Numbered from the stretch's first letter, positions 1 to 9,156 are shown. The stretch: DNA of 48,444 nt from an uncultured Lachnospiraceae bacterium (GCA_902768735.1 CACXMK010000010.1:1-48444); one strand, 5' to 3'. The notes: generated by a model from the sequence alone, not told the origin. Numbers and translations are program-made.

Positions 1-1
1 G

Positions 2-820
2 GGAATCGGTCTGGTTCTGGATTTTTGCGGATTTGAGCACTGCCCGCCAAAACACAGTTGCAATCCTAATAAAAGAAACAATTATGTGCTCTGTTTTGTC
101 CTTGACGGAGAGGGCGCTCTGGAATGCGAGGGCCGGGAATGGAAGATCATGAAGGATCAGTCCTTTATCCTTTTTCCCGGGGAGACCGCTGTATGTTATG
201 CGGATATGTCCAACCCCTTGTATTGCTGCTGGATCGGATTCCATGGAGAGCTTGCGGACAGGGTCGTGGAGAACATAGGGGTTACAAAAGAAACCCCCGT
301 ATTGGAAGTCATAGAGAGCGACCGGTTTGAGACATTCGTACGGCTGATGGTCGAAACAAAAGAAATGGGGCTGAATGGTCGGCTCCGGCGCTACGCCTAT
401 ATGATGTCCATCTTATCCGCCCTGATCGAAGACGAAGGACAGGATGACAGAGGGAATCCTTCCAGCCAGGTTATCTCGTATGTGGACTATGCGAAGCGCT
501 TCATTAATAATCATTACAGGGAGAAGATCAGGATCCAGGACCTCGCGCAGCACATCGGGATCTCGAGAAGCTATCTTGTAAAACTCATGAAACGGGAGAC
601 AGGGGTGTCACCTCAGGAATACCTGATCGCGACGAGAATGAAGAGAGCATCTGAGTTCCTTATCAGTACGAGTGATTCGATCCGCAATGTGGCAGAAGAG
701 TGCGGGTACGACGACGCCCTCGCTTTTTCTAAAGCTTTTAAGGCGAAATACGGTATGAACCCCAGCGACTACAGGCTCCGGTACAGGGAAAACGCTGATA
801 GGGCCGGCACCAAGGATTAA
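2..820 (+). CDS. AraC-family transcriptional regulator (5' end outside window)
   Basis: DNA-binding regulator with an N-terminal cupin-like effector domain and a C-terminal AraC/XylS double helix-turn-helix. The reading frame is open to the first bases of the window, and the residues before the internal GTG at 86 (including the motif FEHCPPKHSCNP) look like genuine AraC-family N-terminal sequence, so the true start lies upstream. The C-terminal part carries the expected features: YAKRFINNHYREKIRIQDLA, then ISRSYLVKLMKRETGVSPQEYL, then the second helix-turn-helix ending in FSKAFKAKYGMNPSDYR. It lies 240 bp before a sugar ABC transporter operon on the same strand, the usual place for a regulator responding to the imported sugar; that link is inference and the ligand cannot be read from the sequence. 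Confidence 0.9.
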   Translation, partial: GIGLVLDFCGFEHCPPKHSCNPNKRNNYVLCFVLDGEGALECEGREWKIMKDQSFILFPGETAVCYADMSNPLYCCWIGFHGELADRVVENIGVTKETPVLEVIESDRFETFVRLMVETKEMGLNGRLRRYAYMMSILSALIEDEGQDDRGNPSSQVISYVDYAKRFINNHYREKIRIQDLAQHIGISRSYLVKLMKRETGVSPQEYLIATRMKRASEFLISTSDSIRNVAEECGYDDALAFSKAFKAKYGMNPSDYRLRYRENADRAGTKD

Positions 821-1016
821 AAAGTGAAGAGCGTACAAAGATGATAAAAAAATACGGACATTTTTGTTGAAATTTCCGGCTTTTTCTTTGCGGCATCACG
901 GCTTCTGTGAAATGTTGACGAAAAAAACGGGTTTGAAACACATTCTTCTATGCTAATGCAACATTAGTCCATGTTCGTTTGAAGGATATAACGATACACT
1001 TTTACTGTTAAGGAAT

Positions 1017-1034
1017 AGCCTGCAAGATCAGGCT
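1017..1034 (+). promoter_or_regulatory. Short hairpin in the leader of the sugar-binding lipoprotein gene
   Basis: AGCCTG and CAGGCT form a 6-bp stem with a 6-nt loop, about 15 nt before the AGGAGG ribosome binding site of the gene at 1061. There is no U-tract, so it is more likely a leader hairpin or operator than a terminator. The rest of the 240-bp gap holds no gene; a TTGACG at 915-920 has no good -10 partner that I can find. Confidence 0.35.
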
Positions 1035-1060
1035 GCTTTCTCGTTAAAGGAGGGTAAGTT

Positions 1061-2416
1061 ATGAAAATGAAGAAACTGTTATCACTTGCAATGGCAGCGA
1101 TCCTTGTGCTGTCACTCGCTGCATGCGGCGGCTCCTCGGGCGCCTCTTCGGGCGGAAGCTCCGGCGGAAGCTCTTCCGGCGATTCCGGCTCCGCAGCTGC
1201 GAGCGGAACACTCCAGATCAACATTTGGGATAACAACCAGCTGGCCGGCCTGCAGGAAATCGCAGACGCATGGTCCGCTGAGTCCGGTGTCACGGCTAAG
1301 ATCAATGTCGTTGACTGGGACAACTACTGGACACTGCTCGAGGCAGGCGCTTCCGGCGGACAGATGCCCGATGTGTTCTGGATGCATTCCAATACCGCTC
1401 AGATGTACATGGAGAATGATCTGCTCCTGAATCTGGACGATTACATTGCAAAAGATGATGCGATCGATCTGAACAACTACTATGAAGGCATCGTAAACCT
1501 CTACAAGTCCGGCGACCATCAGTATGCGCTTCCTAAGGACCACGACACCATCGCGCTCCTTTACAACCAGGCGATCTTCGACAAGTACGGCGTTGAGGCT
1601 CCTACGGACAACTGGACATGGGAAGATGTTTACAACGCGGCAGCTAAGATCACGGAAGCAGGCGCAGCGGACGGCGTTTACGGCTATGCGATCAACACCT
1701 CCAACAACCAGGACGGCTGGTACAACCTGGTCTATGATTACGGTGCACAGGTCATCACAGACGACCACAAGGGAACGACCATCGGCTCCGCCGAAGGCAA
1801 GGCCGGCATGGAAATGATGCGCAAGATCCTCACTGTCGCTGCTCCTCAGGCAACTGTTGCCGAGACCGGCACAGACTCCCTGTTCATGTCCAACCTTGTC
1901 GGTATGATCACACAGGGTTCCTGGATGATCAATTCCTTCTACAAGGCAGAGAGCCACGCTGATTACAAGTGGGCGATGCTTCCTTACGCTGATGTGAACG
2001 GCAACGGCGCATGCGACAAGGGCGAGCGCTGGAGCGCTTACAACGGCCTTGGCTGGGCGATCTCCGCGAACTGCGCGAATCCCGATGCTGCTTACAGCCT
2101 GATCTCTTACTTCTGCAACGAGGCAGGCCAGAAGAAGCAGGCTGAGCTCGGCGTAACCATGGCAGGCTACAAGGGCGTTTCCGAAGAATTCGCGGGCGCT
2201 TTCGAGGGCATGGACGTCTCCGCATTTGTTAAGATCGAAGATGAGGGCGACCTGTACTTCAGGCCTTACACCAGAAATACCACTGTTTGGGAGGATAAGC
2301 TCCAGCAGCAGGGCGCATTCCTGGATGCATGGCAGAATCCTTCCGATCCTGCGGTCATGGAAGCAGCGTGCGACAATGCGCAGAAGATCATCGAGGAAGC
2401 TATCGCTAACGAATAA
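1061..2416 (+). CDS. Sugar ABC transporter substrate-binding lipoprotein
   Basis: Extracellular solute-binding protein of family 1 (MalE/UgpB-like), the capture component of a carbohydrate importer. The 451-residue protein begins with a lipoprotein signal peptide: MKMKKLL, a hydrophobic core and the lipobox LAAC with Cys22 as the lipidation site. A Gly/Ser-rich linker (about residues 23-48) then leads into the binding domain, which starts LQINIWDNNQLAGLQEIADAW, typical of the family. Length is normal. Start ATG at 1061 has a strong AAAGGAGGG site. Two permease genes follow after a terminator, so this gene can be transcribed at higher level than the membrane parts. The sugar is unknown; the neighbouring AraC regulator and DUF624 protein only indicate an oligosaccharide or glycoside. 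Confidence 0.93.
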   Translation: MKMKKLLSLAMAAILVLSLAACGGSSGASSGGSSGGSSSGDSGSAAASGTLQINIWDNNQLAGLQEIADAWSAESGVTAKINVVDWDNYWTLLEAGASGGQMPDVFWMHSNTAQMYMENDLLLNLDDYIAKDDAIDLNNYYEGIVNLYKSGDHQYALPKDHDTIALLYNQAIFDKYGVEAPTDNWTWEDVYNAAAKITEAGAADGVYGYAINTSNNQDGWYNLVYDYGAQVITDDHKGTTIGSAEGKAGMEMMRKILTVAAPQATVAETGTDSLFMSNLVGMITQGSWMINSFYKAESHADYKWAMLPYADVNGNGACDKGERWSAYNGLGWAISANCANPDAAYSLISYFCNEAGQKKQAELGVTMAGYKGVSEEFAGAFEGMDVSAFVKIEDEGDLYFRPYTRNTTVWEDKLQQQGAFLDAWQNPSDPAVMEAACDNAQKIIEEAIANE

Positions 2417-2461
2417 TCCGGCGTACTGCTTCACCGGTCAATAAGTAAAATCAGGTAAATC

Positions 2462-2505
2462 GGAACTGCGGAAAACCGGAAGCCGGTTTCCGCAGTTCCT
2501 TTTTA
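2462..2505 (+). terminator. Strong intrinsic terminator between binding protein and permeases
   Basis: A long stem (arms 2462-2478 and 2482-2499, core AACTGCGGAAA / TTTCCGCAGTT) is followed by TTTTT. It lies inside the transporter operon, 46 bp after the lipoprotein stop codon and 37 bp before the first permease. Such partial terminators commonly give excess binding protein over permease. Confidence 0.85.
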
Positions 2506-2541
2506 TAAGATATCATTTATTTGCCAACAAGGAGGAAATGT

Positions 2542-3435
2542 ATGGGGAAAAAGAAAGGAATGACCGCTGCTGAGAAGCGGGAAGCCGTTTGGGGGTGGGC
2601 TTTTATCCTTCCTACCATGATCGGTCTGATCGTTCTCAACTTCTATCCGGTCATTCAGACAGTTTATCAGTCCTTCTGCAAGACAGGTGATTTCGGTAAA
2701 GGAAATATCTTTGTCGGTCTTGCCAACTACCAGAAGCTTCTTTCGGACGGAGAAGTCTGGCAGTCTCTCTGGAACACTGTAAAGTACGCGATCATCGAAG
2801 TTCCGTTCTCCGTAGTCATCGCTCTGCTCCTGGCGGTCCTGCTCAACAGAAAGATGAAGGGCGTCTCGATCTACAGGACGATCTTTTTCCTGCCTATGGT
2901 CTGCGCACCCGCAGCCGTCGCTATGGTATGGAAATGGCTCTACAACCAGCAGTTCGGTCTTCTGAACAACATCTTCCACACCAAGACCGCATGGATCTCC
3001 GATCCCAAGATCGCATGGATCTCCGTAGCAGTCATCGGTGTCTGGTCGATCGTCGGTTACAACATGGTCCTGTTCATCTCGGGCCTGCAGGAGATCCCGC
3101 ACGATTATTATGAAGCAGCTGATATCGACGGAGCATCCGAAGTCCGTCAGTTCTTCAGCATCACAGTGCCGCTCCTGAGCCCTACGACATTCTTTATCGT
3201 ACAGACCCGTATCATCGGCGCGCTCACGGTATTCGACCTGATGTTCATGGTCATGGACAAGACCAATGTGGCTCTGAGCAAAGTACAGTCAGTCGTCTAC
3301 CTGTTCTATCAGTATTCGTTTACGAACGGAAATAAAGGCATGGGCTCCGCTCTTGTCATGATCCTCGTCATCTTCATCATGATCCTGACCTTCTTCCTCC
3401 AGCAGGCGGAGAAGAAGCTGGTCTACCATAACTAA
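2542..3435 (+). CDS. Sugar ABC transporter permease, MalF type
   Basis: First inner-membrane permease of the importer, 297 residues, binding-protein-dependent transport family. Six membrane spans are visible, beginning with WGWAFILPTMIGLIVLNFY. The cytoplasmic EAA loop that docks the ATPase is clear: EAADIDGASEVRQFFSITVP. The start is placed at ATG 2542 because AGGAGG ends seven bases before it; the frame also extends seven codons upstream to 2521, but that ATG lacks a ribosome binding site. It is followed 18 bp later by the partner permease. No ATP-binding subunit is encoded in the operon, which is common in Firmicutes that share one MsmK/MsiK-type ATPase among several importers; that sharing is inference here. 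Confidence 0.93.
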   Translation: MGKKKGMTAAEKREAVWGWAFILPTMIGLIVLNFYPVIQTVYQSFCKTGDFGKGNIFVGLANYQKLLSDGEVWQSLWNTVKYAIIEVPFSVVIALLLAVLLNRKMKGVSIYRTIFFLPMVCAPAAVAMVWKWLYNQQFGLLNNIFHTKTAWISDPKIAWISVAVIGVWSIVGYNMVLFISGLQEIPHDYYEAADIDGASEVRQFFSITVPLLSPTTFFIVQTRIIGALTVFDLMFMVMDKTNVALSKVQSVVYLFYQYSFTNGNKGMGSALVMILVIFIMILTFFLQQAEKKLVYHN

Positions 3436-3453
3436 GGAAAGGGGGAAATAGAT

Positions 3454-4296
3454 ATGGATAGCATGCAGCAGAAAGCAAAAATGAAGTCCATTCTGGTCCA
3501 CTGCATTCTGATCATCTTCTCGCTCATTATGCTGGTCCCCTTTGCATGGATGATCCTGACGGCTCTCAAGACGAACCAGGAAGCGATTTCGGTCAACCCG
3601 TTCTATATTTTCCCTTCCAAAGGCTGGCACTGGGAAAACTTTGGTACAGTTTGGAAGTCCTATAATTTCATTATTCTGTATAAGAACACACTGCTCCTGA
3701 TCTTCTTCCGTGTTGTCTGCGCGTGCCTTACGGCAACCATGGCAGGCTATGCGTTTGGAAGACTGAAATTCCCGGGCAAGACTTTTATGTTCACGCTGGT
3801 CCTGGTCCAGATGATGATCCCTTCCCAGATCTTCATCATTCCCCAGTACCTGATGGTCTCCAAGATGGGAATGCTCAACACCACGTTCGGTCTGGTGTTC
3901 CCCGGTCTTGTCACAGCGTTCGGTACGTACCTTCTCAAGACGGGTTATGAAGGCCTTCCCAGGGATCTGGAAGAAGCAGCAGGCATCGACGGCTGCAACA
4001 TCGGCCAGAAGTTCCTGAAGATCATGATGCCTCTGACGCAGTCCTCCATGGTCGCGCTCGGCATCTTCACCGCAGTGTTCGCGTTCAAGGACCTGATGTG
4101 GCCCATGATCGTCTGCACCAACGCGGAGACGACAACCCTGTCCGCGGGTCTTGCAAAGATGCAGGGCCAGTACGGCAGTGAATATCCTACCATGATGGCG
4201 GCAGCTACTCTGGCAATCCTGCCCATGGTCGTCATCTACGTGATCTTCCAGAAACAGTTTGTCGAAGGTATTGCTACTTCCGGCGGAAAGCTGTAA
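3454..4296 (+). CDS. Sugar ABC transporter permease, MalG/AraQ type
   Basis: Second permease of the importer, 280 residues. The N-terminal span begins near ILVHCILIIFSLIMLVPFAW, and the family marker AWMILTALKTNQEA follows. The EAA loop reads EAAGIDGCNIGQKFLKIMMP. The C-terminal end FQKQFVEGIATSGGKL is typical of MalG/AraQ-like proteins. A GGGGG-containing ribosome binding site precedes ATG 3454. It pairs with the MalF-type protein upstream to form the channel; the ATPase must come from elsewhere in the genome. Confidence 0.93.
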   Translation: MDSMQQKAKMKSILVHCILIIFSLIMLVPFAWMILTALKTNQEAISVNPFYIFPSKGWHWENFGTVWKSYNFIILYKNTLLLIFFRVVCACLTATMAGYAFGRLKFPGKTFMFTLVLVQMMIPSQIFIIPQYLMVSKMGMLNTTFGLVFPGLVTAFGTYLLKTGYEGLPRDLEEAAGIDGCNIGQKFLKIMMPLTQSSMVALGIFTAVFAFKDLMWPMIVCTNAETTTLSAGLAKMQGQYGSEYPTMMAAATLAILPMVVIYVIFQKQFVEGIATSGGKL

Positions 4297-4365
4297 TCTG
4301 ATACCGTTGCTAAGGAAAAAATACAGAGGACTGTATTTAACGAACGGATAAAGGATAGGAAATCA

Positions 4366-5046
4366 GTGATCGAATATCTGAAACAGGAATATCGAAAAGC
4401 AAAAAAAGAAGTTTCGCGGCTCGAAGGAGCTGCGAAACTTCAGTATGTATGGGACTATTATAAACTGTGGATCATAGGTGTCGTATGTACGCTCCTGTTC
4501 ATCATCTATTTTGTGACAGCGCGTATTATGACTCCGAATGACAACTGGTTTTATATTACGATCGCCAATACCCAGGCGGATGCTGGCAATGGATCGCAGC
4601 TGTGGAAGGATTTTGTCGAGTACGGAGGTTTTGATACGAGGCAGAAGAACGTGTATTTTAATACGAACTGCTTTTTTGATCCGTTCTCTGAAAAACCCAA
4701 CGATTACTATACCTATTTTGTGGCCTATGTGGACGCGGGCACGCTCGATCTGATCACCATGGAAAAGGATGACCTGCAAAAGCTCGGGGAGAGAGGAAGG
4801 CTTCTTGACCTCTCACTGCCGGAAGCTTCTAAGATCATGGAAAAGTATTCGGACAGGCTCATCTATGCCGTACCGCTGGATACGGAATACAGCACGGAGC
4901 CCGTCCCGATCGGGATCGACCTTAGTGACACTGTGCTTGTATCAAAGTACCATGTCTACGCGGATAGCTGCGCGGTGGGACTCTCAGCGCACTGCCCGCA
5001 TATGGATGCGATCCTCACATTTCTTTCGTTTGTATTGGAGAACTAG
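4366..5046 (+). CDS. Uncharacterised single-span membrane protein of the sugar transporter operon
   Basis: I do not recognise a characterised family. The 226-residue protein has a basic N-terminus (about residues 1-25), one membrane span near residues 34-54 (LWIIGVVCTLLFIIYFV), and an extracytoplasmic domain of about 170 residues with few cysteines. That is the layout of an anchored extracellular domain with the N-terminus inside. The GTG start at 4366 follows AAAGGATAGG. Its stop codon is one base before the start of the DUF624 gene, so the two are almost certainly co-translated. A role as accessory protein of carbohydrate uptake or sensing is inferred from position only. Confidence 0.75.
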   Translation: MIEYLKQEYRKAKKEVSRLEGAAKLQYVWDYYKLWIIGVVCTLLFIIYFVTARIMTPNDNWFYITIANTQADAGNGSQLWKDFVEYGGFDTRQKNVYFNTNCFFDPFSEKPNDYYTYFVAYVDAGTLDLITMEKDDLQKLGERGRLLDLSLPEASKIMEKYSDRLIYAVPLDTEYSTEPVPIGIDLSDTVLVSKYHVYADSCAVGLSAHCPHMDAILTFLSFVLEN

Positions 5047-5047
5047 C

Positions 5048-5803
5048 ATGCTGCGTGGTTTTTTGGATAATGACAGCATTTTCGGTCAGATCATGCTCAG
5101 GTGCTGGGCGATCATCGCCTGCAATCTGTGTTTTGTCATCACAATGCTTCCCATAGTGACGGCCGGAGCGGGGTGGGCGGCGATGGATTACGCGCTCATG
5201 AACACGCTTAAGAACAAAGACTCGGCGGCTCCCTTCCGCGATTTCTGGAAGGGGTTCCTGATGAATTTCAAACAGGCGACCATCTCATGGCTGGCGGGAC
5301 TTGCGCTCTTAGTGTTTCTCGGAATGGAATGGTACTGGTGCAGGCAGTTTGGTGGGGTATTCGCGTATTTCGCTATTGGCGTGATGGTGATCGCGGTGCT
5401 CGTCCTGACGGTCCTGATCCACCTCTTTCCGACGATGGCTGCGCTGGAAGCGACGATCCCTCAGCTGATCAGAAACAGTATTTATTTCGCCTTTAAGAAC
5501 CCGCTCCACCTGATCATCATCCTGTTCATACATGTCGTGCCTATGGCTCTCACTTACAGGAATCTGCAGATGCTGCCGATGTACGCGTTTTTCTGGTGCT
5601 TCTTCGGATTCGGGGCAGTGAGTCTTATCACGGTCAATCTTCTTCTTCCGGAGTATATGCCGTATTTAAAGAAAAACGAAAAGCCGGCAAAAAAGGACGA
5701 CGGGGAAGGATTTTCTTTCCGGTTTGATGACGATGAGGAAGGGAAAAAAGACCGGAAGTCAGAAGCCGAAATCCTGGAAGACATGCAAAAACTCGGCATG
5801 TGA
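5048..5803 (+). CDS. DUF624 (YesL-like) membrane protein
   Basis: A 251-residue polytopic protein matching the DUF624/YesL family, which regularly accompanies ABC importers for plant-derived oligosaccharides in Firmicutes; its molecular function is not established. Family features visible here: the opening segment FGQIMLRCWAIIACNLCFV, the TMLPIVTAGAGWAAM loop with conserved Pro and Gly, and about five hydrophobic spans. The C-terminal tail (about residues 212-251) is highly charged and cytoplasmic. The start at ATG 5048 is one base after the previous stop; an in-frame extension upstream to 4769 merely overlaps the preceding gene in another frame. It closes the operon, before an intrinsic terminator. 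Confidence 0.85.
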   Translation: MLRGFLDNDSIFGQIMLRCWAIIACNLCFVITMLPIVTAGAGWAAMDYALMNTLKNKDSAAPFRDFWKGFLMNFKQATISWLAGLALLVFLGMEWYWCRQFGGVFAYFAIGVMVIAVLVLTVLIHLFPTMAALEATIPQLIRNSIYFAFKNPLHLIIILFIHVVPMALTYRNLQMLPMYAFFWCFFGFGAVSLITVNLLLPEYMPYLKKNEKPAKKDDGEGFSFRFDDDEEGKKDRKSEAEILEDMQKLGM

Positions 5804-5826
5804 GACACAAATACTTTGCTTAATTG

Positions 5827-5858
5827 AAATGCGCTCCTCGATGTGAGCGCATTTTATG
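5827..5858 (+). terminator. Intrinsic terminator of the sugar transporter operon
   Basis: AAATGCGCTC (5827-5836) pairs perfectly with GAGCGCATTT (5845-5854) around an 8-nt loop; a weak T-rich run (TTTTATGTT) follows. Confidence 0.75.
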
Positions 5859-5920
5859 TTATAGTTTTTAAATATTTACGAAATTAGTTAATTAATTATT
5901 AAATAGTTTCGCCTTTTATG

Positions 5921-5949
5921 TTGCATTTTTGTAATTAATATATTACAAT
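5921..5949 (+). promoter_or_regulatory. Sigma-A promoter of the Amidase_6 surface protein gene
   Basis: TTGCAT (-35) and TACAAT (-10) are separated by exactly 17 bp within an AT-rich stretch, 36 bp before the start codon at 5985. Confidence 0.7.
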
Positions 5950-5984
5950 AATGTTACATTTAAAAAGGGGAGACTATTTTTGTT

Positions 5985-8450
5985 ATGAAAAAAGTATTGG
6001 CAGGACTTCTCACATTCTGTATGATCGCAGCCCTTGTCTCACCGGCAGGGACAGTACTCCTCGCTGGGAGCAGCACAGATCCCACGGCGGAACTTCAAAA
6101 AACGGAAGCGGCAGCGGAACAGGAGACTGCTTCTAAGCTGGAGGCCGACGCAGATGAGGTGATCGCATTTCCTCAGGATACCGCTTCTGATGAGCAGATG
6201 ATCTCCGGAGCGGCACAGTGTTTTGACCAGGCGATCCGGGATCTCTATGACAATTCCATGTCAGCGACGGACGAGGACGTCCTCGCCTCCGCGCAGCTTA
6301 TGCCCTCGGACTTCGGAGCGATCGAGAGCGCTCTCGGCGCAGGAGCGCCCGCACTCATCGCCTCGCTGAAATCCTATGAGGTGGCAAAGAGCCAATATAT
6401 GACGGATAACAACGCTGCCAATACCGTGAAAGACATCAATATTATCGAAGAATGGAAAAAGCAGGAAGAATATACTTCCTATGTTATGCCCGCGACGGAT
6501 GTCATCCTGACGCTGGTCCCCAGGATCAAGGTCACGGATTTCCGACTGGAAGACAATACCGCCGTGATGGATATTTATGAGTGGATGACGGTCGGCTACG
6601 CTCCGGACAAAGATCAGCAGGCGAGCGCTGCGGCGTACGGCTACAATTTCTCCATGAAAGCGGAACTCGACGCAAACGGCAACTGGCAGATCGCCGCTGT
6701 CGGAAATACGGAACAGAACTTTGTCTGGATGGAAGAGGAAGCGAAATATGCCTCCGAAGTCGAAGAAGCGGGAACGGATGACAGAAGAGTCGTTTCCGAG
6801 GATGGAGTCCTGGAGATGATGGCAGCTTCAGCCGCGATGACGTATTCCTACAATGTTTCCAATGCGATCGCCTATGCGGACAGATACTGCATCAACTACA
6901 ATAACTCCTACAACAGCTATAAGGGCAGGGGCGGAGACTGCGCGAACTTCGTCTCCCAGTGCCTGTATGCCGGTGGCTTCAAGCAGAATACCGTATGGTA
7001 CAAGCACAGTGTCGCCTGGATCAATGTCATGAAGCAGATCGCGCACTTCAAGCAGTACGGCTCATTCTTGAATGCGACAAACTCCAACCTGATCAAGGGA
7101 AATCCGATCTACTTCGACTGGAACGGAGACAGCACCTATGATCACGCGACCATCTGCGTCGGACGCAACAACAGCGGCATCGCGATCCTCGACTCCCACA
7201 CCAGAGATCTGTATCACGCGACCTGGACGAACTGGAGCTTTAAAAAGGCCGCGACGATCCAGCTGAGGACTTCCGGAACTGTGACCAACACGCAGGACGG
7301 CGGTTTCAAGACAGACAGCGTAGGAAAATACTACGAGTATTCGGACGGAACCCGTCTCAAGGGATGCTTTGAGACGTTTAACGGAAAGACCTATTACTTT
7401 AAGAGTGACGGTTATGTTGCAAAAGGACTGACAAAGATAAACGGCGATACCTACCTCTTTAACACATCGACCGGCGTCATGTGCACGGGATGGGTCACAT
7501 ACAGGGGCAACAGGTACTACTTCGGCACATCGGGCGCAGCCTATACCGAGTGGGAAGAGATCGACGGACACTACTATTATTTCAATCCGGATACCTGTGT
7601 GATGGCCACGGGCTTTTACAGGGTAAAGACCAAGCTGCACTATTTTGGCACCGACGGCATTGAGCGGTTCGGGTTTATCACAGTCGACGGAAAGAAATAC
7701 TATCTCGACCAGTACGGAGTAGTGCAGTTCGGCTGGCAGACCCTCGGCGGAAGGAAGTACTACTTTGATTCGAACGGCGTGATGGTGACCGGAAACGTGA
7801 AGATCGACGGCGTCGTTTACAAGTTTGACACGAACGGCGTCTGCCGCGGAAAAGCGACGGGAACGGAAGCTTCAACAGCTGCCAATACGAATACTTCTTC
7901 TACGAATACTTCCTCCGGAACATCCTCACAGAGCGGTACTTCCACCACAGTGAAGAAGGGATGGCTCAAAGAGGGTGGAAAGTGGTATTACTACAAAAAC
8001 GGCGTCAAGCAGACGGGATGGCTCAGGCTCGGAAAAGATACGAAGCGTGTGTTCTATCTGGGATCGAACGGCGCGATGCGCATCGGATGGGTAACGATCA
8101 GCGGCAGCAAGTATTTCTTTGATAATGAGGGCGTCCTGCAGAAGGGCTGGCTCAAGTACAACGGGGCGATGTACTATCTGCAGTCGAACGGCAAGCTGAA
8201 GAAAGGCTGGCTCAAGTACAACAACGCATGGTATTATCTGCAGACCAACGGCAAGATGAAGACCGGATGGCTGAAGCTGGGGAATTCCTGGTATTACCTG
8301 CAGTCAAACGGCAAGATGAAGACCGGATGGTTTAAGGATAAGGACGGTCTTACGTATTACTTACGCAGTGACGGAACCATGGCGACCGGCAGAAATATGA
8401 TCGGCGGACGCGTCTATAACTTCCGCGCGACCGGATCGCTGATCGGCTGA
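5985..8450 (+). CDS. Secreted Amidase_6 protein with cell-wall-binding repeats
   Basis: An 821-residue exported protein likely to act on or at the cell wall. A signal peptide (MKKVLAGLLTFCMIAALVSP) is followed by about 270 residues without a clear assignment. At about residues 290-410 lies an Amidase_6-type papain/NlpC-like domain: GRGGDCANFVSQ contains the probable nucleophile Cys319, and YDHATICV supplies His387. From about residue 440 to the end run many CW_binding_1 (choline-binding-type) repeats with the GWLKxxxxWYYL pattern, interrupted by a Thr/Ser/Asn-rich linker near residues 628-645. The last repeats (8140-8340) are nearly identical, suggesting recent duplication. It is monocistronic, with its own promoter and terminator. 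The exact substrate (peptidoglycan peptide or other) is not shown by the sequence. Confidence 0.88.
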   Translation: MKKVLAGLLTFCMIAALVSPAGTVLLAGSSTDPTAELQKTEAAAEQETASKLEADADEVIAFPQDTASDEQMISGAAQCFDQAIRDLYDNSMSATDEDVLASAQLMPSDFGAIESALGAGAPALIASLKSYEVAKSQYMTDNNAANTVKDINIIEEWKKQEEYTSYVMPATDVILTLVPRIKVTDFRLEDNTAVMDIYEWMTVGYAPDKDQQASAAAYGYNFSMKAELDANGNWQIAAVGNTEQNFVWMEEEAKYASEVEEAGTDDRRVVSEDGVLEMMAASAAMTYSYNVSNAIAYADRYCINYNNSYNSYKGRGGDCANFVSQCLYAGGFKQNTVWYKHSVAWINVMKQIAHFKQYGSFLNATNSNLIKGNPIYFDWNGDSTYDHATICVGRNNSGIAILDSHTRDLYHATWTNWSFKKAATIQLRTSGTVTNTQDGGFKTDSVGKYYEYSDGTRLKGCFETFNGKTYYFKSDGYVAKGLTKINGDTYLFNTSTGVMCTGWVTYRGNRYYFGTSGAAYTEWEEIDGHYYYFNPDTCVMATGFYRVKTKLHYFGTDGIERFGFITVDGKKYYLDQYGVVQFGWQTLGGRKYYFDSNGVMVTGNVKIDGVVYKFDTNGVCRGKATGTEASTAANTNTSSTNTSSGTSSQSGTSTTVKKGWLKEGGKWYYYKNGVKQTGWLRLGKDTKRVFYLGSNGAMRIGWVTISGSKYFFDNEGVLQKGWLKYNGAMYYLQSNGKLKKGWLKYNNAWYYLQTNGKMKTGWLKLGNSWYYLQSNGKMKTGWFKDKDGLTYYLRSDGTMATGRNMIGGRVYNFRATGSLIG

Positions 8451-8526
8451 CACTCGCGGGGCCGCGTAATAGAATAGGATGCACCGGGCAAAACACTGAC
8501 CCGGCGGATGAAACAAGAGCTTACTG

Positions 8527-8577
8527 GAGATGGCAGCTGATGAGGACTTAGTTCTCAATCAGGCTGCCTCTCTTTTT
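8527..8577 (+). terminator. Intrinsic terminator after the Amidase_6 gene
   Basis: GAGATGGCAGC (8527-8537) pairs with GCTGCCTCTC (8563-8572) with one bulged base, and additional pairs form inside; TTTTT follows at 8573-8577. Confidence 0.7.
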
Positions 8578-8666
8578 GGATTGCATTTGCTATTAAATTG
8601 TGGTAAATTCGATTGCATGGTATATGGCTTTATAATACAGAAAATAACCGTAACCGGAGGAATAGA

Positions 8667-9107
8667 ATGAGCAGCAAATATGACTGTTTGAAACTGAATA
8701 ACCAGATCTGCTTTCCGCTTTACGCATGTTCCAAAGAGATCATCAAGAGGTACAAGCCTTATCTGGATAAAGTGGATCTTACGTACACCCAGTACATCGC
8801 GATGATGGCGCTCTGGGAAAACGAGACCATGAACGTCAGGGAGCTCGGGAAATGCCTTTTCCTGGATTCCGGAACACTGACGCCGCTGCTCAAGAAGCTT
8901 GAGCACAAAGGCTATATTATGAGAAACCGCTCAAAGGATGATGAGCGTAACCTGGTCGTAACAGTGACAGACAAGGGATGGGAACTGAGAGAAGAAATGC
9001 TGGGAGTCCCCGGATCCATGGCGAGCTGTGTTGAGCTGGAACCGCAGGAAGCGGCAGAACTCTACAGGCTCCTCTACAAGGTGCTCGGCGTAAAAGCAGA
9101 GCTGTAG
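8667..9107 (+). CDS. ohrR: MarR-family organic peroxide sensor, OhrR-like
   Basis: A 146-residue winged-helix repressor. The N-terminus MSSKYDCLKLNNQICFPLYA aligns by eye with OhrR of Bacillus subtilis, with Cys15 in the position of the peroxide-reactive cysteine. The recognition-helix region LDSGTLTPLLKKLE and the wing RSKDDERN are also OhrR-like. The start is placed at ATG 8667, nine bases after GGAGG, although the frame stays open upstream. OhrR normally represses ohr, a thiol peroxidase; no ohr gene is adjacent, and secA follows 49 bp later, so its targets are elsewhere or it controls itself. A TATAAT at 8631-8636 could be its -10 element, with no good -35. The family is sure; the peroxide role is inferred from Cys15. 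Confidence 0.85.
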   Translation: MSSKYDCLKLNNQICFPLYACSKEIIKRYKPYLDKVDLTYTQYIAMMALWENETMNVRELGKCLFLDSGTLTPLLKKLEHKGYIMRNRSKDDERNLVVTVTDKGWELREEMLGVPGSMASCVELEPQEAAELYRLLYKVLGVKAEL

Positions 9108-9156
9108 ATCTTTCCGGATGGTTTAATACGATTTCAAAAAATACAACGAGGTTACT

